NCBI RefSeq assembly: GCF_021266465.1
Contig: NZ_CP089848.1
Coordinates: forward strand, 62,001 to 126,000
Direction: 5' to 3'
Source: Paralcaligenes sp. KSB-10
GTDB lineage: Bacteria > Pseudomonadota > Gammaproteobacteria > Burkholderiales > Burkholderiaceae_B
DNA: 64,000 nucleotides
The notes under the pieces were generated by a model, which did not search any database, was not told where the DNA came from, and was given only the letters and a program-made list of their open reading frames with translations. Below are positions 27,061 to 34,337 of this stretch, piece after piece. Position 1 is the first letter of the stretch. Each line of letters opens with the position of its first letter. Position numbers and translations under genes: made by a program.

Positions 27061-27309
27061 TAAAGACGCCGCAGGGTGGGCGGTGCTGTGCAGTCCGGCA
27101 CGTCCAGCGGTCGTGGTGCTACGCACCCCGACTGCCCGGGTCTGCCTCGTCCAGGCGGGCGTCGGGCGAACTCGCGTCGCCCCGCGATGCGGGGCGCCAC
27201 TCAGACAGCGCCCGCCGAAGGCCCCCGCCTTCCCTTCGTCAGCACCCGGCGCTGGACTACCGCCGGACTACACAGCACCGCCCACCCTGCGGCTGCGTGA
27301 CGGGCTTGC
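27061..27309 (-). repeat. Large palindromic element, copy 1
   Basis: Outer arms at 27068-27098 and 27263-27293 (31 nt, one mismatch) can pair, and pairing continues inward through GTCCAGCG/CGCTGGAC and GGTGCT/AGCACC. The centre holds a hairpin CGCCCCGC-GAT-GCGGGGCG (27178-27196). About 75 bases of core on both sides of this hairpin (around 27138-27174 and 27200-27236) match copy 2 in reverse orientation. The outer edges TAAAGACGCCG and GGGCTTGC are also shared. The arms themselves are not shared with copy 2. Confidence 0.8.
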
Positions 27310-27328
27310 ATAGAGAGAGAGGCATTGG

Positions 27329-27378
27329 GGTCATGCACCGAGAGAAACGTGGAGGTCATGCATCGAGGTATACGTTGA
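27329..27378 (+). repeat. Two tandem 25-bp direct repeats between the palindromic elements
   Basis: Units at 27329-27353 and 27354-27378 both read GGTCATGCA-Y-CGAG...ACGT-K-GA, about 20 of 25 positions equal. They sit in the spacer between the two head-to-head palindromic elements. No function recognised. Confidence 0.55.
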
Positions 27379-27398
27379 GGCCGGCACGTTCATTCCAG

Positions 27399-27620
27399 GC
27401 AAGCCCTAACGTGAGCCGTCTATCGGGGCTTGGGGTCAGGGCCGGCGTAAGGCGTGCGCCGGATGCTACCGTAGGGAAGGCGGGGGCTTTCGGCGGGCGC
27501 TGTCTGAGCCCAGCCTCGCGAGGCTGGGCGAGTTCGCCCGACGCCCGCCTGGACGAGGTAGATCCGGATCAAGCACGCCGTGCCGGCCCTGACCCCAAGC
27601 CCCGATAGACGGCGTCTTTA
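27399..27620 (+). repeat. Large palindromic element, copy 2
   Basis: A perfect 32-bp inverted repeat at 27415-27446 and 27582-27613, with inward pairing continuing (GGCGTGC/GCACGCC). The central hairpin is a perfect 20-bp palindrome, CCCAGCCTCG/CGAGGCTGGG (27509-27528). Core sequences 27473-27508 and 27529-27566 match the reverse complement of copy 1. It starts with GCAAGCCC and ends GGCGTCTTTA, as copy 1 does on its opposite strand. Both stems differ in sequence from copy 1 but remain self-complementary. Confidence 0.8.
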
Positions 27621-27675
27621 AATACCAATACTCATCCATCAAAGAATGCCACAAACAACTCGATCCAAAAATACA

Positions 27676-28596
27676 CTAGCGCCGGTCCTCGTGAAATTCG
27701 GTGCGCAGGCTGACGCGGGCGGCAAGTTCCTGGCCGGGCTGGAGCAGGGTTCCACCGACCTCGTGTCGTGGGTATTGACTCATCAGATTGAAGCAGTCCG
27801 TTGTGTTGCTGACTGGTTCAACGCAAAACCAGTCGACTCCGGAAGGGCTGTAGAGCACCACATAATCAAAGGGCGTATCGGTATGCATGGTCAGGAAACG
27901 CGCCTGATCGGGCCAGTGGATCACGGCGTGATGCGACCAATCGAGAAATACATTGTCCAGTACGTGGTCGTCGACGCGGGTTCCATGGGCCAGTTCGGAG
28001 GCGGCCGGATGGGGGGCGATATACAGCGGCATGACTTCCTGATCGTTGAACCAGGCCTGCCCGACGCTTGTCGTCAGGGTCGTATGCGCGTTGCGAGGAA
28101 AATAAGGGTGGTGGCCGATTCCCGCCGGCATGGTCTGGTCGCCGGTATTGCGTACGCGCAGAACTATCGATAGCTCATGCTCATTCAAGGCGAACTCTTG
28201 CTCGGTCACGAATGAAAATGGCCAGGCATCGGGGACGTGTTCGTAGCGCAGCAAGGCGCTTGACGGTGTTGCATGCACGATTTGCCAGGGCTTGTAGCGG
28301 CCTATGCCGTGAATCGCATGAGGCGAGCTCGGGCTGTTTGGCGGCAGCGTTATTTGCCGGCCTTCGAACATGAACGTGCCGTTGCGCAGGCGGCTGCTCC
28401 AGGGGACCAGCGGAAAGCTGGCCATGGCCGATACCGCTCCGGCGGTGACGGCGTCCATGGGCACAGGACGCAGCCAGTTGACGGTTTCGCCCCGGCGGAG
28501 GTCGCGGTAAGCCACGATGGATCCACCGATCTGCGGAGCGAGCACGAGTTCGGCCTGGCCGGCATTCAAATGCAATAAGGAGGTGGTAGTGGGCAC
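27676..28596 (-). CDS. Aldose 1-epimerase family protein
   Basis: About 306 residues of a galactose-mutarotase-like beta-sandwich. Characteristic pieces are MASFPLVPWSSRLRNGTFMFEG, HAIHGIGRYKPWQ (first histidine), GIGHHPYFPRN and a late VDWFCVEPVSNTTDCFNL with the catalytic glutamate. The start is uncertain: GTG 28596 gives a sensible N-terminus but weak RBS, and the open frame extends to 28686 into the promoter side of the HIT gene. It interconverts anomers of an aldose or a related sugar; substrate unknown. Confidence 0.88.
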   Translation of the reverse strand: MPTTTSLLHLNAGQAELVLAPQIGGSIVAYRDLRRGETVNWLRPVPMDAVTAGAVSAMASFPLVPWSSRLRNGTFMFEGRQITLPPNSPSSPHAIHGIGRYKPWQIVHATPSSALLRYEHVPDAWPFSFVTEQEFALNEHELSIVLRVRNTGDQTMPAGIGHHPYFPRNAHTTLTTSVGQAWFNDQEVMPLYIAPHPAASELAHGTRVDDHVLDNVFLDWSHHAVIHWPDQARFLTMHTDTPFDYVVLYSPSGVDWFCVEPVSNTTDCFNLMSQYPRHEVGGTLLQPGQELAARVSLRTEFHEDRR

Positions 28597-28739
28597 GATA
28601 GAAGTAATGTCCGGGTTGTTTACGATATTATGGGACAGGGCGAAAATGGCGTTCGCGTCAGCCTGAAAGCTGCAACGGCCCCTCATTTTCGCCTATCTCG
28701 GTTTCTTCGGCAAAATTTCTTCGGCAAAGCGAGCAAATC

Positions 28740-29144
28740 ATGGACACTGTTTTTTCGAAAATCATTCGCGGTGAAATTCCCTGCGCCAAAGTTTACGAAG
28801 ACGATTATGTGTATGCCTTCATGGATGCGGGCCAAGTCAATCCGGGCCACGTGCTGGTTGCAAGCAAGAAGCCTTATGAAACCCTTATGGATGCCGATGA
28901 GGAGTCAGCGGCGGCCATGATGCGTGCCGCCCATAAAATCGCCCGCGCGGTGCAGGCGGCGTTCGAGCCGCAAGGCATGACAATTCTGCAGGCCAATAAA
29001 CCTGCCGGCTGGCAGACAGTGCCGCATTTGCATTTGCATGTATTGCCGCGTTACGAGGATGACGGAGTCGGCCTGATCTGGCCACGCAAGGAGCCTGGCC
29101 TGGAAGCGCTGCGGGAGTACGCGAGCCAAATCAAGCTTGTCTGA
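28740..29144 (+). CDS. HIT family protein (HINT-like nucleotide hydrolase/transferase)
   Basis: A 134-residue cytoplasmic protein with the HIT motif HLHLHVLPR near residue 97. The N-terminus VFSKIIRGEIPCAKVYEDD is typical of HINT/YcfF-type members. The family hydrolyses AMP-lysine, AMP-amide or dinucleoside polyphosphates through the central histidine. It is divergent from the epimerase gene. Length is standard. Confidence 0.95.
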   Translation: MDTVFSKIIRGEIPCAKVYEDDYVYAFMDAGQVNPGHVLVASKKPYETLMDADEESAAAMMRAAHKIARAVQAAFEPQGMTILQANKPAGWQTVPHLHLHVLPRYEDDGVGLIWPRKEPGLEALREYASQIKLV

Positions 29145-29523
29145 GCCGGGAATTGGCCGCCTTCGCTTATTTGCCTGCGTAAGGTCTGCGTAAGATACAT
29201 CGCTTACATATAGTATCTGGCACGAAAATGCCCGCTGTAAGTGGTTCCGAAATCGCATTGCCCAATAGGGACCGAATGAAGGTTTTCCCTATGATTAAAA
29301 CACTATGTTTTTTTATCTCGGCACGATATATTGAAAAGAAAATATCGTAACCAGATATAAATGCAGCGTGGCGGTAAATGTGAAACACATAACCGGGTAT
29401 GCGTGCTGTCCGCAAGCTCAAAAGCTGTTGGCTTGCCGCGCTATCGCACCGCTCCGGCGTCGGTTGCCAAAACCGGCGTCAAGTTTTGCAGAGCAATTTT
29501 GTTTACACACAAAGGAGATTAGG
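29145..29523. promoter_or_regulatory. Leader region of the branched-chain-type ABC operon
   Basis: 379 bases without a gene. An A/T-rich segment around 29290-29350 holds a dyad CGATAT (29324-29329) and ATATCG (29342-29347) with a 12-nt spacer, a candidate operator. AAGGAGATTAGG precedes ATG 29524. Nothing else stands out. Confidence 0.45.
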
Positions 29524-30882
29524 ATGGATGACAACAAAGAGGGTATGGACAGCCAGCAAGGCGGTGTTGATCGCCGCACAATGCTCAAGATGGGTCTGGG
29601 TGCCGCGGGCGGGGCATTGATTGCGGGCGCGCCGGGCTTGGTGTTGGCCGCAGACAAGGCGCCGGTGGGAAATTACCCGGCAGGCGTAAGTGGCGACTCG
29701 GTTTTTGTGGGGCTCACACTTGATCTGACCGGCCCGTATTCGGCTGAAGGGGCTGATGAGCAAAAGGGCTACGAGCTTGCCATCGAGCAACTCAATGCCG
29801 GGGCTCCGGAAATTCAGAAAATTTCGCCTCTTACCAAAAAAGGCATCCTGGGAAAAACGGTCAAATATGGCGTCATCGACGCCGAGACCAAGCCTAATTC
29901 GGCGGTGCAGGCGGCCACCCGCTTCATTCACGAAAACAAGGCCATGATGATCTCCGGCAGCGTCAGCAGCGCTGTGGCGATCGCACTGCAAAAAGTCTGC
30001 GATCGTGAAAAAACCATTTATCTCGCGGCTATCAGCGGCTCCAACGAAACGACTGGCGTGGATTGCCAGCGCTATGGCTTCCGGCTGTGCTATTTTGCCT
30101 ATTCGGCAGCCAAGGCGATTTCGCCTGTACTGGCCAAATCCATGGGCAAGAATCGCAAGGCCGTGTACCTGGTTCCCGATTACACCTACGGTCACACCAC
30201 CTACGATTCGATGAAAGAATTCACCGAAAAAGAGGGCTGGAAAACCGTCGGTCAACAGGTCCATCCCCTGGGCGCCAAAGACTACAGCTCCTATCTGATC
30301 AATATCGCCAATAGCGGAGCCGATACGCTGGTGGTCATCGATTACGGTGCGGATGCCGCCAACTCGATCAAACAGGCCAAGCAGTTCGGCATTCTCGACA
30401 AAATGAGCCTGGTTGTGCCATACATGGCACCGTTCCTCGGGGAAGAGCTCGGGCCTGAAATCATTCAAGGCGTATACGGCGCTACGGGATTCTGGTGGAC
30501 ACTGCAAGACAAATACCCGATAGCCAAAGACTTTGTTACGGCGTTTGAAAAGAAATTCAAACAGAAGCCGCACGATTCCGCCTATATCGCCTACCTGAAC
30601 ACAGCTCTGTGGGCCGATGCAATCGAGCGTGCCGGTACCTTCTATCCGCCCGACGTCATCAAATCGTACGAAAAAGGCCAAAAGCGTCAAGGCCCGGTCG
30701 GAGAAGTCTGGTTCCGTCCTGAAGATCATCAGGGGGTCATCAATTTCCCGATCGTTCGAGGCAAGAAACCGGCCGACATGAAAGACAAGTCCGATCTGTT
30801 TGACATCGTCGCGGTTGTCGATGGCGCCGCGGTGGTACCGCCGGTCGGTCATTTCGGCTGCAAGCTGGGTTCGTACGTTTAA
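29524..30882 (+). CDS. ABC importer substrate-binding protein, LivK/amide type, Tat-like signal
   Basis: A 452-residue receptor from ATG 29524 behind AAGGAGATTAGG. The N-terminus carries a twin-arginine-like signal: DRRTMLKMG then a hydrophobic GAAGGALIAGAPGLVLAA. The mature protein is a type I periplasmic-binding fold (GLTLDLTGPYSAEGADEQKGYELAIEQLN, YLVPDYTYGHTTYDSM, DTLVVIDYGADAANSIKQA), like receptors for branched amino acids, urea or short amides. Genes for permeases and ATPases follow directly. A Tat signal on this class is less usual. Substrate undecided. Confidence 0.92.
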   Translation: MDDNKEGMDSQQGGVDRRTMLKMGLGAAGGALIAGAPGLVLAADKAPVGNYPAGVSGDSVFVGLTLDLTGPYSAEGADEQKGYELAIEQLNAGAPEIQKISPLTKKGILGKTVKYGVIDAETKPNSAVQAATRFIHENKAMMISGSVSSAVAIALQKVCDREKTIYLAAISGSNETTGVDCQRYGFRLCYFAYSAAKAISPVLAKSMGKNRKAVYLVPDYTYGHTTYDSMKEFTEKEGWKTVGQQVHPLGAKDYSSYLINIANSGADTLVVIDYGADAANSIKQAKQFGILDKMSLVVPYMAPFLGEELGPEIIQGVYGATGFWWTLQDKYPIAKDFVTAFEKKFKQKPHDSAYIAYLNTALWADAIERAGTFYPPDVIKSYEKGQKRQGPVGEVWFRPEDHQGVINFPIVRGKKPADMKDKSDLFDIVAVVDGAAVVPPVGHFGCKLGSYV

Positions 30883-30932
30883 GGTCGGCGACGGCCGTTA
30901 GTGCAATACACATAACAAAAAGGGAGGATTGA

Positions 30933-31808
30933 ATGCCAAGCATGTCGTTGTTTTTATCGCAGCTGTTTAACGGGCTCGCAACGGGTCTGTTGCTGGCACT
31001 GATCAGCACTGGCTTAACTATTATCTACGGCACGCTTGGCGTTGTTAATTTTGCACACGGGGCCCTGTTTGTGGTTGGGGCTTATGCCGGCTTCACGGCT
31101 TATGGTCTTACAAATTCGTTTTTGATAGCCATTGTGGTTGGCGCACTGGTCGCGCTCGTGATTGGTCTGTTCATCGAGCGCGGTGTGGTGCGCCTTTATT
31201 ACGGTCGTCCGCCGGAAGACCAGATCCTGGTTACCTTCGGCATAGGCATTGTGCTGGTGGAGATTGTTCGGGGGATTTACGGCGGGGTCAGCCTGTCGGT
31301 GCCGACGCCCACCTGGGGCACTGGCATTGTGCACATAGGCTCCCTGATTTACCCGCTTTATCGTCTCGAAGCCCTGGCCATTTCCGCCGGCACCCTGATA
31401 GCGCTTTATTTCGTGTTGTATCGAACCAGCCTGGGCCTGATCGTGCGCGCCGGGATAGAAGACTCCCTTATGGTCAATATCCTGGGCATTAACGTCAAGC
31501 GTATCTTTTTGCTGGTGTTCGGTATTGGGGCCATGGCTGCCGGCTATGCCGGCGTCATCGACTCACCCATCGTTACGCTGGCGCCCGATATGGGCTTCCG
31601 GGTACTTGTCGATTCGTTCGTTGTGGTTGTCATCGGTGGCGTGGGGTCGTTCCCTGGCGCTATTGTCGGTGGCATTATCGCCGGCGAAATTCTCAGTCTT
31701 ACTTCCATGTTTGATCCTGCTTATTCCGATGTGATGTTGTTTGTTGTGATGGCGCTGGTTCTGATTTTCCGGCCTCAAGGCATTATGGGGCAGGAGGGTC
31801 GCGAATGA
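30933..31808 (+). CDS. livH: Branched-chain amino acid-type ABC permease (LivH)
   Basis: A 291-residue inner-membrane permease with about eight helices. Family phrases are LLLALISTGLTIIYGTLGVVNFAHGALFVVGAYAG at the N-terminus and VVVIGGVGSFPGAIVGGIIAGE near the C-terminus. GGGAGGAT precedes ATG 30933. The stop overlaps the next gene's start as ATGA, indicating translational coupling. It pairs with the LivM half of the downstream fusion. Confidence 0.93.
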   Translation: MPSMSLFLSQLFNGLATGLLLALISTGLTIIYGTLGVVNFAHGALFVVGAYAGFTAYGLTNSFLIAIVVGALVALVIGLFIERGVVRLYYGRPPEDQILVTFGIGIVLVEIVRGIYGGVSLSVPTPTWGTGIVHIGSLIYPLYRLEALAISAGTLIALYFVLYRTSLGLIVRAGIEDSLMVNILGINVKRIFLLVFGIGAMAAGYAGVIDSPIVTLAPDMGFRVLVDSFVVVVIGGVGSFPGAIVGGIIAGEILSLTSMFDPAYSDVMLFVVMALVLIFRPQGIMGQEGRE

Positions 31809-33646
31809 ACGCTCTTAATCGACCGGGCGCGTTGCTGCGCCGGCAAATTCCCGAAATGGTCGTCGGAGTCTGCCTGATTGCCGCGCCCTTCATACTGCCC
31901 AGTTTAGGTATCGGCGCCGACCTGATGACGCGCATACTGATATGGGGCCTGTTCGGCCTGGGCTTCGACTTGTTGTTCGGCTATACGGGTTTGCTATCGT
32001 TCGGCCAGGCGGCCTTCTACGGCACAGGCGGTTTCGTGACCGCTTATCTGTTGACATCAGGTATCGTTCCCCACATGTTGCTGGCATTGCTGGTCGGCAC
32101 CATACTTGCTTCGGTGGCGGGCCTGATCATCGGCTACCTGACCTTGCGTCGCACGGGCATTTATTTCGCCATGAGTACTCTGGCCTTCGGCGAGATGTTC
32201 TTCTTTCTTGAAAATTCATCTTTCAAGAATTACACCGGCGGCGAAAACGGAATTGCCGGCGTGCCGCCTCCGCAGATAGGGTTGGGATTCACGACGCTGC
32301 ATATTTCCAGCGGCTGGCCCATGTACTGTTTCGTGGCGGTGTTTTTCTACGTTGGCTACCTTATTGCGCGCCGCATTGTGCGGTCGCCGTTTGGCATGGT
32401 GCTCAAGGCCATTCGCGGGAATCCGAAGCGCGCCGTCGCGCTTGGGCACTCGATAAACAGCTACAAGCTTACTGTCTTTGTGATTGCCGCCGCGTATGGC
32501 GGTTTGGCGGGCGGCCTGCTGGGCGTGTTCCAGGCCTATATGCCACCCGACGCTTTTTCGCTGGACACCTCGTCGCAACTTGTTATCCAGACCGTCATGG
32601 GCGGGGCCGGCACTTTGCTGGGCCCATTGCTGGGTGCGACGATCTGGTTGTACTTATATGAAGGGCTGCAGAATATTTCCAGTATCGGCGCCTACTGGAA
32701 ATTAATCCTGGGGGTTATATTCGTCATACTCGTAACGGTCTTTCGCCACGGGGTTGGCGGAGCCCTGATCCAGGCTTTCATGCGGAAGCGCTCGCCGACG
32801 GAATCCGACGAGCTGCTTGCCCAGGGCAAGCAGCCGGTTGCTCCCCTGGCGATTGTCCCCGCAAAGGCCCAGGACGCAAATGCGCCCGTACTCGAGGCTC
32901 GCGGCATCACCAAGCAGTACGGTGGCCTGACGGCGGTCAGCGATGTGTCGTTTTCCCTTGCGGAAGGCGAACTGCGTGGCGTCATCGGTCCCAATGGCGC
33001 GGGCAAGTCCACCTTTTTCGCCATGCTGGCAGGCGAGCTGGCCACTACCCAGGGCCAGGTATTTTTCCGTGGACAGGAAATCACCGGTATCGGGGTTACG
33101 GCGGTTTGTCAGTTGGGCATGAGCAAAAGCTATCAGATCAATCAACTGTTCGAGTCGCTGACAGTGCGCCAGAATACGGTCATTCCGGTACTGGCCCGCA
33201 ACCGCGGGCGGTTCCGCCCGGATATGTTGCGTGGCCTGCATCGCGTCAAAAACCTTGACGACCAGGTCATGGCGGCGATTGAACTGGTCGGGCTGTCGCA
33301 TCGGGCGGACTCCCTGGTGTCGGAATTGCCTTATGGCGAGAAGCGCCGCCTGGAAATCGGCCTGGCGCTGGCCACCGGGGCCAACGTCCTGTTGTTTGAC
33401 GAACCTTTGGCGGGTCTTGGACCAGAAGAGCGCGTGCATGTCGTGGCGTTGCTTAAATCGATACGCAAGGGCCGCAGCATGGTAATCGTCGAGCACGATA
33501 TGGATGCCATGTTCGAGCTGGCCGAGCGCATTACTGTACTTTATGAAGGCCGCAAGCTGGCGGAAGGCACTCCCGATGAAATTCGGGCTGATTCCGCAGT
33601 TCAGGCAGCATATCTCGGAGGGATGGACGAGCATGAGTCTGCTTGA
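31805..33646 (+). CDS. Fused ABC permease-ATPase (LivM-LivG)
   Basis: A 613-residue protein joining two normally separate subunits. Residues 1-330 are a LivM permease (GFDLLFGYTGLLSFGQAAFYG, GMVLKAIRGNPKRAVALGHS). A polar linker of about 30 residues follows. Residues 360-613 are a LivG ATPase: Walker A GPNGAGKST, signature region ELPYGEKRRLEIGLALA, Walker B LLFDEPLAGLGPEE and IVEHDMDAMF. Such fusions occur in Burkholderiales. Its stop overlaps the livF start by 14 nt. Confidence 0.94.
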   Translation: MNALNRPGALLRRQIPEMVVGVCLIAAPFILPSLGIGADLMTRILIWGLFGLGFDLLFGYTGLLSFGQAAFYGTGGFVTAYLLTSGIVPHMLLALLVGTILASVAGLIIGYLTLRRTGIYFAMSTLAFGEMFFFLENSSFKNYTGGENGIAGVPPPQIGLGFTTLHISSGWPMYCFVAVFFYVGYLIARRIVRSPFGMVLKAIRGNPKRAVALGHSINSYKLTVFVIAAAYGGLAGGLLGVFQAYMPPDAFSLDTSSQLVIQTVMGGAGTLLGPLLGATIWLYLYEGLQNISSIGAYWKLILGVIFVILVTVFRHGVGGALIQAFMRKRSPTESDELLAQGKQPVAPLAIVPAKAQDANAPVLEARGITKQYGGLTAVSDVSFSLAEGELRGVIGPNGAGKSTFFAMLAGELATTQGQVFFRGQEITGIGVTAVCQLGMSKSYQINQLFESLTVRQNTVIPVLARNRGRFRPDMLRGLHRVKNLDDQVMAAIELVGLSHRADSLVSELPYGEKRRLEIGLALATGANVLLFDEPLAGLGPEERVHVVALLKSIRKGRSMVIVEHDMDAMFELAERITVLYEGRKLAEGTPDEIRADSAVQAAYLGGMDEHESA

Positions 33647-34337
33647 GGTTGAAAAAATCAATAGTTATTACGGGGATTCCCACATTCTCTTCGACGTCTC
33701 CATGCGCGTCGAAGAGAACGAGGTGATTGCCCTGTTGGGCCGCAACGGGGCCGGCAAGAGCACTACGCTAAAGTCCCTGATGGGAGTCGTGAAACCTAAA
33801 AGCGGAGTCATACGCCACAATGGCACCGAGGTGCAGCACATGTCTCCGCATGAATTGGCCAAGCTCGGGATTCAACTCGTGCCTGAAGAACGGCGTGTCT
33901 TTGGCTCGATAACGGTGCACGAGAACCTGCAGCTGGCGGCCATGTCGGCCGAGAACCCCATGTCGTTCGATGCCATCTACGAGACTTTCCCGCGTCTGGC
34001 CGAACGCCGGCGCAATCGTGGGAAGGAGCTGTCGGGCGGCGAGCAGCAAATGGTGGCCATTGCCAGGGCCATGATACGCAATGCGCGCATTATCTTGCTT
34101 GACGAGCCTTTCGAAGGGCTGGCGCCCCTGATCGTGCGCGATCTGATGCAGGTATGCCGCAAGCTGGCCGATAGCGGGCATACCATTGTCATTGTTGAAC
34201 AGAACGTGCGCGCAGCCTTATCGTTCGCGCATCGCTGCTACATCATCAACAATGGCCACATGGTGTACGAAGGCAGTCCGGAACAACTGCAGCACGAAAA
34301 CAGCATTATTCAAAAGTATCTGGGCGTGAAGGTCTAA
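33633..34337 (+). CDS. livF: Branched-chain amino acid-type ABC ATPase (LivF)
   Basis: A 234-residue ATPase starting at ATG 33633 inside the 3' end of the fusion gene, with GGAGGG upstream. Walker A is GRNGAGKST, signature LSGGEQQMVAIARA, Walker B IILLDEPFEGLAP. LVPEERRVFGSITVHENL is typical of LivF. It completes the importer with the LivG half of the fusion. Its 3' end overlaps the convergent aconitase-like gene by 4 nt. Confidence 0.94.
   Translation: MSLLEVEKINSYYGDSHILFDVSMRVEENEVIALLGRNGAGKSTTLKSLMGVVKPKSGVIRHNGTEVQHMSPHELAKLGIQLVPEERRVFGSITVHENLQLAAMSAENPMSFDAIYETFPRLAERRRNRGKELSGGEQQMVAIARAMIRNARIILLDEPFEGLAPLIVRDLMQVCRKLADSGHTIVIVEQNVRAALSFAHRCYIINNGHMVYEGSPEQLQHENSIIQKYLGVKV

Noticed and set aside
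26844-27200. Minus-strand frame of 118 codons, basic
   Set aside because: It starts inside a palindromic element, is Arg/Pro/Lys rich and has no RBS; probably a by-product of the repeat.
27399-27620. Copy 2 considered as an integron attC site because of CCCTAAC at its edge
   Set aside because: The matching GTTRRRY at the other end is missing and the second copy lacks the motif.
29503-30852. Long minus-strand frame (449 codons) opposite the ABC receptor gene
   Set aside because: The plus strand encodes a clear periplasmic receptor; the opposite frame has no recognisable domain.
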